A stretch of 10,936 bases of DNA from Planctomycetaceae bacterium (GCA_003445035.1 DLVV01000223.1:1-10936); one strand, 5' to 3'; shown: positions 1-7,200, numbered from the stretch's first letter. Numbers and translations are program-made. The notes: generated by a model from the letters alone, not told the origin.

Positions 1-11
1 GATTCGAACGC

Positions 12-905
12 ATGGCCGACGTGTATCAACCAGTCATCATCATCGGTGCCGCGCGATCCGGAACCAACATGTTGCGGGATGTGCTGACCAGCCTCCCGGG
101 CGTGGGGACCTGGCCGTGCGACGAAATCAACTACATCTGGCGGCACCGCAACTCCCGCTGTCCGCTTGACGAGTTCCAGCCTCACCAGGCCACCGAACCC
201 GTTCGGCGGTTCATCAGGAGAGAATTTGACCGGGTCGCCGGACGCGAGGGACTCAACGTCGTGGTCGAGAAGACCTGTGCCAATTCCCTGCGGGTGGGTT
301 TTGTCGACCAGGTCGTTCCTGATGCACGGTACCTGTTCCTGGGACGCGATGGCGTCGACGTGGTGGCCTCGGCAATGAAGTGCTGGACCAACCCCATCGA
401 CCTGGGTTACATCTTTCGCAAGGCCCGGTTTGTTCCCTGGAGCGATGTGCCTTACTACGGGGCCCGCTACCTGGCGAATCGGCTTTTCCACCTGGTCTCG
501 GGGAAGAAACGCCTGGCCTCCTGGGGACCCCGCTTTGAGGGCATGCAGCAGGCGCTGGCCGAGCGGTCGCTGGCCGAGGTCTGTGCCCTTCAGTGGGCCC
601 GGAGTGTCGAACTGGCCTCCGAGGCGTTGTCGAGCATCGCTGCGGATCGCGTGCTCAGCCTGCAGTACGAGCAGTTCGTTGAAACGCCGCAGGAACACGC
701 TCAGCGGATCGTCGATTTCCTCGAGATCGACGCGGACCCCACGGCGATCGCGTCATCGGTTGCCAATGTCAGTCGTCGGAGCGTGGGGAAAGGGCGTCGC
801 CAACTGGACGACGAAACCACCGCTTCGATCATGCCGATTCTCCAGTCCGCCTCCGAGCCGTCGGAAGTCGAATCGGGGAATCCGTCCCGGGAAGCTGCTG
901 CCTAG
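12..905 (+). CDS. PAPS-dependent sulfotransferase family protein
   Basis: A 297-residue sulfotransferase that probably moves sulfate from PAPS to a hydroxyl on a glycan or glycolipid; the acceptor cannot be read from sequence. The PAPS 5'-phosphosulfate loop is seen at residues 12-21 (GAARSGTNML). An EKTCAN segment lies at 86-91. The 3'-phosphate-binding segment GRDGVDVVAS (111-120) supplies the usual Arg112 and Ser120. A C-terminal stretch near 213-239 (LSLQYEQFVETP) matches the segment that follows in sulfotransferase families. The length is normal for the Sulfotransfer_3-like group. There is no signal peptide or membrane segment, so it is likely cytoplasmic. The ATG at 12 opens just before the P-loop strand; only 11 upstream bases are visible, so the ribosome site cannot be judged. 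The gene ends 7 nt before the sugar transferase, which suggests one operon and a role in polysaccharide sulfation. The family is confident; the substrate is inferred. Confidence 0.9.
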   Translation: MADVYQPVIIIGAARSGTNMLRDVLTSLPGVGTWPCDEINYIWRHRNSRCPLDEFQPHQATEPVRRFIRREFDRVAGREGLNVVVEKTCANSLRVGFVDQVVPDARYLFLGRDGVDVVASAMKCWTNPIDLGYIFRKARFVPWSDVPYYGARYLANRLFHLVSGKKRLASWGPRFEGMQQALAERSLAEVCALQWARSVELASEALSSIAADRVLSLQYEQFVETPQEHAQRIVDFLEIDADPTAIASSVANVSRRSVGKGRRQLDDETTASIMPILQSASEPSEVESGNPSREAAA

Positions 906-912
906 AGCACTG

Positions 913-1572
913 ATGGCCATGACGTTCATCCGACGATTCACCAAGACACTGGCCGACTACTCGTTGGCACTCGTGCTCGTTATCGCGTGTTTCCCGTTGT
1001 TCCTGGCCGCCGTTCTGGTCATCAAGTCGTTTTCACGGGGACCACTGCTCTACGTGCAGGACCGAATTGGTTTCAACGGTTGCCGGTTCCAGATCTTCAA
1101 GTTCCGCACGATGACCGTTGGTGCCGATGAGACCGGCTCGGGTTCGGTGACCGTTCGCAGTGATCCGCGGGTCTTTTTCGGAGCCGGGTTTCTGAGGCGG
1201 ACCAAGATCGATGAATTGCCCCAGTTGTTCAACGTCCTCAACGGCACGATGTCACTGGTTGGTCCGAGGCCGACCGTTGACGAGGACTACCAGCGGATGA
1301 GTGAAGAGCAACGCCGTCGTTTCTCGGTCAAACCGGGACTGACCGGCCTGGCCCAGGTGCGTGGCAACACGGCGCTGTCGTGGCCCGAGCGGATTGAACA
1401 CGACTGCTGGTACATCGACCACCAGGGCACCTGGCTGGATTTCTCGATCCTGCTCAGAACCGTGCTGCTGCTCGTCACCGTCCAGGCCGATTCCCACCCG
1501 CCGACCAGTGACGAGTGGGCCGGTGACCGGGGAAATGACTCTGCGAGTGAACCGGTGCGACCGGCCGCCTGA
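913..1572 (+). CDS. Initiating sugar-phosphate transferase (bacterial sugar transferase family)
   Basis: A 219-residue membrane phosphoglycosyl transferase that should move a sugar-1-phosphate from a nucleotide sugar to undecaprenyl phosphate, the first step of a lipid-linked glycan. One hydrophobic segment spans about residues 17-38 and contains Pro28, as expected for a re-entrant monotopic helix. Family motifs follow in order: YVQDRIG (47-53), FKFRTM (62-67), TKIDELPQLFNVL (97-109) with the Asp100-Glu101 catalytic dyad, MSLVGPRP (113-120) and KPGLTGLAQVRG (140-151). It is the short PglC/ExoY-like form without the large N-terminal multi-span region of WbaP/WcaJ-type enzymes. The sugar specificity is not readable. 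The frame stays open far upstream inside the sulfotransferase, but homology begins at the ATG at 913; ATG 919 is an equal alternative. It starts 7 nt after the sulfotransferase stop, and the next gene's frame overlaps its 3' end. Confidence 0.92.
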   Translation: MAMTFIRRFTKTLADYSLALVLVIACFPLFLAAVLVIKSFSRGPLLYVQDRIGFNGCRFQIFKFRTMTVGADETGSGSVTVRSDPRVFFGAGFLRRTKIDELPQLFNVLNGTMSLVGPRPTVDEDYQRMSEEQRRRFSVKPGLTGLAQVRGNTALSWPERIEHDCWYIDHQGTWLDFSILLRTVLLLVTVQADSHPPTSDEWAGDRGNDSASEPVRPAA

Positions 1573-2644
1573 TCCCTCTTCGAAACGCTGTCCGATCATT
1601 TCAGAAACCCAAACCGGAACCAGGCCCATCACGACATCCCAGCCGAGAATCGTGTGCGTCGGCTCCAATCTCGAAAGCCGCGTTGTGCTCGAGGGATTGA
1701 TCGCCACCGGTGCGCAGGTCGTCGGCCTGGTGACTCTGCCGGGCGGCAGTTCGGCGGTGTCCGACCACGTGGACCTGCACCCGCTGTGCCAGCAGCACGG
1801 GATCGCGACGATCGACACGACCGACATCAACAGCGGCCCCACGATCAAGGCGATCGAGCGGCTGGAGCCGGACTACCTGTATACGCTGGGCTGGAGCCAG
1901 TTGTTCGGCGACGAGTTGTTGTCGGTGCCGGCCCGGTATGTCGTCGGCAGCCACCCCTCGCCGTTGCCCGAAGGTCGAGGTCGCGCGCCGGTGCCGTGGA
2001 CAATCCTGCAGGGTTGTGACCGGTCAGCCGTTACGCTGTTTCGAATGGACATCGGAGTGGATTCCGGGCCGATCCTCTGCCAGAAGTGGTTTTCGGTTCC
2101 ACCGGGTGGCTACGCCAGCGACATCTACGAACTGGTCGCCGACAACCTCCGCGACGCCTTTTGCGAACTCCACGAGGCCCAGCGGTCCGGAACGGTGGTC
2201 CCCGAACGGGTCCAGCCGACCGAGGGGTCCTCGTACCGGGCCAAGCGGACACCCGCCGACGGTCACATCGACTTCCACCAGTCGGCCGAAACCATCGAAA
2301 GGCTTGTCCGCGCTGTCTCGCACCCGTACCCCGGGGCTTACAGCTACTACGGGGGGACGAAGGTGGTCTTCTGGCGAGCGAGCCTGCAGGAGATCCCCAA
2401 CCGTGTCGGAACCCCGGGCCAGATCCTGCTGTCACAAGACGGCCGGTTGCTGGTCCAGGCCGGTGATCGACCGTTGTGGCTGTTCGATGCGATGGTCGAG
2501 AGCGGCCCGGAATGCGATACCCTGTTCCGGCTGGGGCACAAGTTCGGGTACGCCGTCGAGGACGAACTGCATCGGTTGCAGAACGAGTTGTCGCGTTTGC
2601 GGATGGAATGGGACACGTGGCGGCAGGCCAGGGAGGCCGCATGA
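1535..2644 (+). CDS. Formyltransferase (sugar N-formyltransferase / methionyl-tRNA formyltransferase fold)
   Basis: A 369-residue protein with the formyl_transf_N fold, expected to move a formyl group from N10-formyl-tetrahydrofolate to an amino group. The domain begins at RIVCVG (residues 38-43). The active-site region is HPSPLPEGRGRAPVPW (140-155), followed by MDIGVDSGPIL (171-181). His140 and Asp176 sit 36 residues apart, as in E. coli Fmt (His108, Asp144), but the usual Asn two residues before the His is Gly138. A C-terminal domain holds IERLVRAVSHPYPGAYSY (254-271), and a charged helix ends the protein. Operon position next to a deacetylase favours a sugar acceptor over initiator tRNA. 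The start is uncertain: no ATG lies between 1535 and the conserved core, so ATG 1535 gives a 38-residue extension and a 38-nt overlap. GTG 1547 is possible; GTG 1652 would cut the first strand. Family certain, start about 50 percent. Confidence 0.82.
   Translation: MTLRVNRCDRPPDPSSKRCPIISETQTGTRPITTSQPRIVCVGSNLESRVVLEGLIATGAQVVGLVTLPGGSSAVSDHVDLHPLCQQHGIATIDTTDINSGPTIKAIERLEPDYLYTLGWSQLFGDELLSVPARYVVGSHPSPLPEGRGRAPVPWTILQGCDRSAVTLFRMDIGVDSGPILCQKWFSVPPGGYASDIYELVADNLRDAFCELHEAQRSGTVVPERVQPTEGSSYRAKRTPADGHIDFHQSAETIERLVRAVSHPYPGAYSYYGGTKVVFWRASLQEIPNRVGTPGQILLSQDGRLLVQAGDRPLWLFDAMVESGPECDTLFRLGHKFGYAVEDELHRLQNELSRLRMEWDTWRQAREAA
2630..2636 (+). promoter_or_regulatory. Shine-Dalgarno site of the PIG-L deacetylase gene
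   Basis: AGGGAGG lies inside the last codons of the formyltransferase gene. It sits 4 nt before ATG 2641 and 10 nt before ATG 2647, so either start is possible. ATG 2641 makes an ATGA overlap with the previous stop codon, which suggests translational coupling. This is the clearest ribosome site in the window. Confidence 0.6.
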
Positions 2645-3336
2645 ACATGAAGAACGTTTTGGTCGTGGCGGCTCATCCCGACGACGAGGTGCTTGGAGTC
2701 GGCGGGACCATCCCGTTGATCAAGGAGCAGGGGGGCAACGTGTCGGTGGTGATCGTCACCGACGGCAGCAGCACCCAGTACGCCGACGACCCCGACATCC
2801 TGGCTCGCAAGCAACAGCACGCGGAAAAAGCCAACCGGGTCCTGGGGACCGATGAACTCATCCAGTGGGACTTTCCGGACATGCGGCTCGATACGGTCGA
2901 GCACTGCCAGCTCAACCAGGCCTTCGAGTCTCTGATCCACCAGCGACGGTTCGACACGGTGTTTGTTCAGAACGGCGACGACATCAACATGGATCATCAA
3001 CTGATCTACAAGTCGGTCATGGTCGCCACGAGACCGCTTCCCGATCAGCCGGTCAACCAGGTCCTGAGCTACCAGGTCAACTCGTCGACCGAATGGGGGG
3101 GGCGGACCCAGAACACGATTTTCTGTCCGAACTACTTCGTCGACATCAGCCGGACACTCGAAACGAAGCTCGCGGCGATGGAGGTTTACGTGGACGAATT
3201 GCGCGAGTATCCCCATCCTCGCAGCATCCAGGCGCTCCGCCAGAGAGCGATGGTCTACGGCAACGAGGTGGGCTACGAATCGGCGGAACCATTCAAACTG
3301 TTGTTGTTTCGGGGTGCCCTGGGGCAGGCCGCGTAA
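2641..3336 (+). CDS. PIG-L/LmbE-family N-deacetylase
   Basis: A 231-residue zinc deacetylase of the family that includes MshB, BshB and GlcNAc-PI deacetylase; it removes N-acetyl groups from GlcNAc-type sugars on small molecules or lipid carriers. The N-terminal strand runs straight into AHPDDE (11-16), giving zinc ligands His12 and Asp15 and catalytic Asp14. The third zinc ligand is His119 in NGDDINMDHQ (111-120). The C-terminal segment GYESAEPFKLLLF (211-223) is also typical of the family. The length is normal and the active site complete. There is no signal peptide, so it acts in the cytoplasm, on a nucleotide sugar or a lipid-linked sugar on the inner face. The 4-nt overlap with the formyltransferase suggests that the two proteins are made together and that the freed amine is the formylation site (inference). 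ATG 2647 is an alternative start. Confidence 0.93.
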   Translation: MNMKNVLVVAAHPDDEVLGVGGTIPLIKEQGGNVSVVIVTDGSSTQYADDPDILARKQQHAEKANRVLGTDELIQWDFPDMRLDTVEHCQLNQAFESLIHQRRFDTVFVQNGDDINMDHQLIYKSVMVATRPLPDQPVNQVLSYQVNSSTEWGGRTQNTIFCPNYFVDISRTLETKLAAMEVYVDELREYPHPRSIQALRQRAMVYGNEVGYESAEPFKLLLFRGALGQAA

Positions 3337-3372
3337 CCAGTCACCACGGGACGTCCAAGTCGGAATCCAGTC

Positions 3373-4608
3373 ATGCACGTGCTGTTTGTCCACAAGAACT
3401 TCCCGGCACAGTTCGGCCACATCGGTCGGCACCTGGTCGATCACCACGATTTCCAGTGCAGCTTCGTCTGTGAGCTGGAGCCGGGGGATTTCGACGGGAT
3501 CGAGCGGATCCAGTACAAGATCGACGGGGGAGCGACCCGGGACACGCACTATTGCAGCCGCACCTTCGAGAACGCGACGTGGCACGCTCACGCGGTCTAC
3601 GAGACGATGAAGGCCCGGCCGGACATCAAGCCCGACCTGGTGGTCGGACACAGCGGGTTTGGTTCAACCCTGTTCCTGGCCGACCTCTACGACTGCCCGA
3701 TCGTCAATTACTTCGAGTACTACTATCACTCGAAGGGATCGGACCTGGATTTTCGTCCCGAGTTCCCCACCCGGGAACTCGATCAACTCAGGTCACGCAC
3801 CCGCAACGCGATGATCCATCTCGACCTGCAGACCTGCCGGGTCGCCTACGCACCGACCAAGTGGCAGGCCGGGCTACTGCCATCGGAGTACGAGCACAAG
3901 ATCGAGGCCATCTTCGACGGGATTGATCGCGAGGTCTGGCGGCGGCGTCCGGACGTGCCCAGGAAGATTGGCGACCGGGAGATTTCCCCGGAGACGCGGA
4001 TCGTGACCTACGTCTCGCGAGGTTTCGAGTCGATGCGTGGTTTCGACATCTTCATGAAGGTAGCCAAGCGAATCTGTGATGCCCGGGATGACGTGCTGTT
4101 TGTTTGCGTGGGCAGTGACCGGGTCTGTTATGGAGGCGATCTGAACCGGATCGAGGAGGATTCGTACCGCGAGCACGTGCTCAAGCAGGACGATTACGAT
4201 CTCTCGAAGTTCCTGTTCACCGGCCGGGTCACTCCGTTCGAACTGGTCGACATCTTCTCGCTGTCGGATCTCCACATCTACCTGACCGTTCCGTTTGTGC
4301 TCAGCTGGTCGATGATGAACTCGCTCTCGTGCGGCTGCACCGTGCTGGCCAGCGACACCGAGCCGGTGCAGGAGATGATCCGTCACGGCGAAAACGGCCT
4401 GTTGGCCGATTTCTTCGACGTCGACGGATTCACCGAGCAGGCCCTGGAGGTGCTCGAAGATCCCGAGAAATTCCGGCATCTCGGCCAGGCGGGCGAGGCC
4501 ATGATCGAGCAGGATTACAGCCTGGAGGTCTGCCTGCCGCGAATGCTCGACCTGTACGAGAGAGCGGGAGCCTCTGGCCAGGCGGGCTCCGCCCGGGGAT
4601 TCGCGTAA
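3373..4608 (+). CDS. GT4-like glycosyltransferase
   Basis: A 411-residue two-domain (GT-B fold) glycosyltransferase, expected to add a sugar from a nucleotide donor to the growing glycan. The N-terminal Rossmann domain starts at MHVLFVHKNFPAQFGH (1-16) and includes PDLVVGHSGFGSTLF (87-101). The donor domain opens near TRIVTYVSRGFESMRGFD (208-225), continues through VLFVCVGSDRVCYGG (241-255) and FLFTGRV (280-286), and carries the nucleotide-sugar region VPFVLSWSMMNSLSCGCT (306-323) followed by ASDTEPVQEMIRHGENGLL (326-344). The second Glu of the EX7E motif of GT4 enzymes is Asn316 here, and the first position is Phe308. No membrane segment or signal peptide is seen. It follows the deacetylase by 36 nt with only a weak ribosome site and is the last gene of the + strand run. 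Donor and acceptor are unknown. Confidence 0.88.
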   Translation: MHVLFVHKNFPAQFGHIGRHLVDHHDFQCSFVCELEPGDFDGIERIQYKIDGGATRDTHYCSRTFENATWHAHAVYETMKARPDIKPDLVVGHSGFGSTLFLADLYDCPIVNYFEYYYHSKGSDLDFRPEFPTRELDQLRSRTRNAMIHLDLQTCRVAYAPTKWQAGLLPSEYEHKIEAIFDGIDREVWRRRPDVPRKIGDREISPETRIVTYVSRGFESMRGFDIFMKVAKRICDARDDVLFVCVGSDRVCYGGDLNRIEEDSYREHVLKQDDYDLSKFLFTGRVTPFELVDIFSLSDLHIYLTVPFVLSWSMMNSLSCGCTVLASDTEPVQEMIRHGENGLLADFFDVDGFTEQALEVLEDPEKFRHLGQAGEAMIEQDYSLEVCLPRMLDLYERAGASGQAGSARGFA

Positions 4609-4618
4609 AACCGGGTCG

Positions 4619-4638
4619 CCGGTCCGCTAGATGACCGG
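4619..4638. terminator. Possible bidirectional hairpin between convergent genes
   Basis: CCGGTC (4619-4624) and GACCGG (4633-4638) form a 6-bp perfect stem with an 8-nt loop. The hairpin lies over the stop codon of the first RTX gene and just past the stop of the glycosyltransferase, where two convergent transcripts meet with 18 bases between stops. Neither side has a T-tract, so it is not a classic intrinsic terminator. A second small stem (CGGGC/GCCCG, 4583-4595) lies in the last codons of the glycosyltransferase. Weak support. Confidence 0.25.
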
Positions 4639-7200
4639 ATCGATCAGGTTGTCGCGGTCTTCGAAGTCGAACGGGTAGTCGTCGGGCAGGAAGTCGTCGT
4701 CGATCTGCCCGCCACCGAGTTCTCCGTCGTCGTAGTTGTCGTCGCCCTCGTTGCCGGCGAGCGTGTCGCTGCCGCCCTGTCCGTTGAGGTAGTCGTTGCC
4801 GCCATCACCGACGATCAGGTCACGTCCGCCACCACCCAGCAGCGTGTCATTGCCATTGCCGCCACTGACGATGTCGGCACCCCGCCCGGCGTTGATCTTG
4901 TCGTCACCGTCCTCGCCGGCGATCGAATCGTCACCGAGTCCGCCGTTGATCGTGTCGTGACCGTCGTCACCGTTGAGAACGTCGTTGCCGTCACCGCCGT
5001 CGATCGAGTCGTCACCCTGGCCGCCGAGAATGCTGTCAGCTCCGTCAAACCCGATCAACGTGTCGTCTTCGGCACCGCCGTCCAACTGGTCGTCACCGGT
5101 TCCGCCGTTGAGCGAATCGCTGCCGTTACCGGCCTCGAGCCGGTCGTCACCCTTGGAGCCGTTGAGCGTGTCGTTGCCGTTGGACCCCACCAGCGTGTCG
5201 TTGCCCGAGTTGCCGGTCAGTTCGTCGTTGCCGCCGTTGCCGTCGAGGTTGTCGTCGCCGAGACCGCCCCGCATCGTGTCACTGCCGTTTCCACCCTGAA
5301 GCGTGTCCTCGTCGGCTTCACCCCAGAGGAAGTCTCCACCGTCGCCTCCGTCGAGAACGTCGTCGCCGGCGCCCGCGGAGATCGAGTCGTTGCCGTCGCC
5401 ACCGTAGAGGAGGTCGTCGCCGGCACTCCCGACGATCGTGTCGTCGCCGGTTCCGCCGTCGACGATCAGCTGGACCGACCCGATGTTGACGTTGCTGGCG
5501 AGGATCGAATCCCGGCCGTGTTCGCCGTTGATGTTCAGCTCGATTCCACCGACCGAGCCCAGCCCCTCGATCTCGATCCGGTCGTTGCCCGACCCGGCGT
5601 TGAGTTCGACGCGTTCGACCGTGCCGCCGTTGAGATCGACGTTGTCGCTGCCGTTGGTGATCCGCATGTTGCCGCTGGCCTGGCCGACGGTGAAGACGTC
5701 CTTGTTCGTACGTCCTTCGAGCTGGACCGTGTCGTCGGCGTCGCCCCCGTCCATCTGGTCGGAACCCTCGCCCACTTTCCAGATCAGGGTGTCGTTGCCG
5801 CTGCCGCCCTGGAGCGTGTCGATACCGCCCTGGCCACGCAGTTCGTCGGTATCCGCCCCGCCGTCGAGCAGGTCACGGCCGCTGCCGCCGCGGAGCGTGT
5901 CGTCGCCGACACCGCCACCAATGACATCGTTGCCGCCGCCGCCGTTGAGGAAGTCGTCGCCTGTGGCGATCGAGAACGGATCGGCGTCGTCACCTGAGAT
6001 GACATCGTCGCCGCCACCACCGTGGATCGTGTCGTCGCCGTAGGACCCCTCGATCACGTCGTCACCGTCCTGGCCCTTGAGGCTGTCGTCCTGTCGGCCG
6101 CCCAGCAGGGTATCCCTGCCACTGCCGCCGAAGATCGAATCGTTGGCGTCACCACCGTCGAGCAGGTCGTTGCCCGAGGATCCGGTGATCGTGTCGGGGC
6201 CGTCGTCGCCGGAAACCACGTCGTTGCCGGCACCGCCGCGGATATAGTCACCGTCGGCTCCACCGCTGAGATCGTCCTTGCCGCCGTTGCCGATCAGGAT
6301 GTCGGCCGAATTGCCGCCGTAGATCGTGTCGTGGCCGCCTCCACCGTAGATCACGTCGGAACCGCTGTCGCCGTGCAGCACGTCGTTGCCGGCCTTACCG
6401 TTGATCGTGTCCTGGCCGGCACCGCCGTAGACCGTGTCGTGGCCATGGTTGCCCAGGATCGAGTCGTCGCCGACGTCGGTCGTTCCGATCGCGTCGCCGT
6501 AGATCGTGTCGTTGCCGTGACCGCCGTCGATCGTGTCGTTGCCGTCACCACCCTCGATCACGTCGTTCCCGTGGCCGCCGTCGATGTCGTCGGCTCCGTC
6601 GCCATTGAGTACCACGTCGTCGCCGTGACCGCCGTCGATCGTGTCGTCGCCGTCACCGCCGTCGATCGTGTCGTGTCCGTGGTTGCCGACGATCGTGTTG
6701 GCCCCGTCCCCGGCGGTGATCACGTCGTTGCCGTGTCCGCCGTCGAGAACATCGTCGGCATCCGAACTGCCGATGATCGTGTCGTGGCCGTTGCCGCCGT
6801 CAACGTGGATCGTCAACGCGGGATTGTTGTAGACCGTCGTCGAGACGCCCGACAGATCTATCGTGTTGCTGCCGTCACCACCGTTGACGTTGATTCCCTC
6901 TACCGACGAGGCCGCCAACGTTCCCAGGCTGGTCACCGGTACACCGTTGGCTTCCACCCGGACATTGCCGAATCCATCGGCACCGACCTCGATCGAATCC
7001 GGGCCGTTGTCATCGGTCGCACTGACATGCAGCACGCCCTGGGTGAACAGGGCACTGACAGAGAGCAGTGTCCGGTCCTCAAGCCTTTCGAGTTCCCCTC
7101 CGGCAGATTGCTGCGACCGACGCCGCGGGCGACCCACCATGGTTCGGGAAATGCGTTGACGAAGTGAATCGAGCCACGAGTTGAAGATCATGCTTCCCAT
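4627..7200 (-). CDS. Large RTX-type calcium-binding repeat protein with planctomycete LEDRTLL motif (paralogue A)
   Basis: An 857-residue, Asp/Gly-rich protein likely exported and folded by calcium. Order of parts: a basic N-terminus NSWLDSLRQRISRT (7-20) and an Arg-rich stretch to 29; the motif LEDRTLLSVSALF (40-52), found near the N-terminus of many large planctomycete surface proteins; a beta-rich region to about 133; a first block of GGxGxDxxx nonapeptides (134-474); a non-repeat linker (475-579); a second block (580-820); and a very acidic tail (820-857, 15 Asp/Glu). In RTX proteins such repeats form Ca2+-filled parallel beta-rolls. No catalytic domain, classic signal peptide or membrane anchor is seen, and no type I secretion genes are in the window. 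ATG 7200 is chosen because the WLDSLRQRI start resembles that of related planctomycete proteins; ATG 7191 and 7140 are alternatives. The role is unknown; adhesion or matrix is inferred. Confidence 0.9.
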   Translation of the reverse strand: MGSMIFNSWLDSLRQRISRTMVGRPRRRSQQSAGGELERLEDRTLLSVSALFTQGVLHVSATDDNGPDSIEVGADGFGNVRVEANGVPVTSLGTLAASSVEGINVNGGDGSNTIDLSGVSTTVYNNPALTIHVDGGNGHDTIIGSSDADDVLDGGHGNDVITAGDGANTIVGNHGHDTIDGGDGDDTIDGGHGDDVVLNGDGADDIDGGHGNDVIEGGDGNDTIDGGHGNDTIYGDAIGTTDVGDDSILGNHGHDTVYGGAGQDTINGKAGNDVLHGDSGSDVIYGGGGHDTIYGGNSADILIGNGGKDDLSGGADGDYIRGGAGNDVVSGDDGPDTITGSSGNDLLDGGDANDSIFGGSGRDTLLGGRQDDSLKGQDGDDVIEGSYGDDTIHGGGGDDVISGDDADPFSIATGDDFLNGGGGNDVIGGGVGDDTLRGGSGRDLLDGGADTDELRGQGGIDTLQGGSGNDTLIWKVGEGSDQMDGGDADDTVQLEGRTNKDVFTVGQASGNMRITNGSDNVDLNGGTVERVELNAGSGNDRIEIEGLGSVGGIELNINGEHGRDSILASNVNIGSVQLIVDGGTGDDTIVGSAGDDLLYGGDGNDSISAGAGDDVLDGGDGGDFLWGEADEDTLQGGNGSDTMRGGLGDDNLDGNGGNDELTGNSGNDTLVGSNGNDTLNGSKGDDRLEAGNGSDSLNGGTGDDQLDGGAEDDTLIGFDGADSILGGQGDDSIDGGDGNDVLNGDDGHDTINGGLGDDSIAGEDGDDKINAGRGADIVSGGNGNDTLLGGGGRDLIVGDGGNDYLNGQGGSDTLAGNEGDDNYDDGELGGGQIDDDFLPDDYPFDFEDRDNLIDPVI
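4741..5463 (-). repeat. RTX nonapeptide block 2 of paralogue A
   Basis: About 27 tandem 9-residue (27-bp) units of the GGxGxDxxx type, residues 580-820. On the + strand it reads as recurring GTCGTTGCCGCC-like words. This is a coding repeat, not a CRISPR or satellite. It ends with NDYLNGQGGSDTLAGNEG, matched near the end of paralogue B. Confidence 0.85.
5464..5778 (-). other. Non-repeat linker domain in paralogue A
   Basis: Residues 475-579 break the nonapeptide pattern. They hold an FTV...VERVEL...EGL...IELNINGE arrangement that aligns without gaps to 85 residues of the other RTX protein. It looks beta-rich. No known domain name is assigned. Confidence 0.7.
5779..6801 (-). repeat. RTX nonapeptide block 1 of paralogue A
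   Basis: About 38 nonapeptide units, residues 134-474. The register is interrupted once by YGDAIGTTDVGDDS (residues 234-247), an insert shared with paralogue B, and once by an irregular stretch at residues 403-416 (GDDADPFSIATGDD). Confidence 0.85.

Noticed and set aside
1..11. GATTCGAAC resembles part of a tRNA T-arm
   Set aside because: Only a few bases are present at the window edge, with no acceptor stem visible, so a tRNA 3' end cannot be supported.
430..912. Long upstream extension of the sugar transferase frame inside the sulfotransferase gene
   Set aside because: That part translates to a low-complexity Arg/Ser/Pro-rich sequence, while the other frame is a clear sulfotransferase. 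Homology starts at 913.
2347..3651. A 434-codon - strand open frame opposite the deacetylase
   Set aside because: It covers parts of three genes with strong homology on the + strand and resembles no family.
4957..5997. Long + strand open frame (about 346 codons) opposite the first RTX gene
   Set aside because: It is a Val/Ala/Asp-rich echo of the nonapeptide repeat read antisense. The opposite frame gives complete RTX motifs and the LEDRTLL N-terminus.
4741..6801. Regularly spaced short repeats that could suggest a CRISPR array or satellite DNA
   Set aside because: The 27-bp period equals nine codons, the units vary and there are no unique spacers. They encode RTX nonapeptides.
6022..7167. 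Long + strand open frame (about 381 codons) of VVAVTAVDRVV-like repeats
   Set aside because: Same artefact: GC-rich 27-bp repeats lack stop codons in the antisense frame. No family resemblance.
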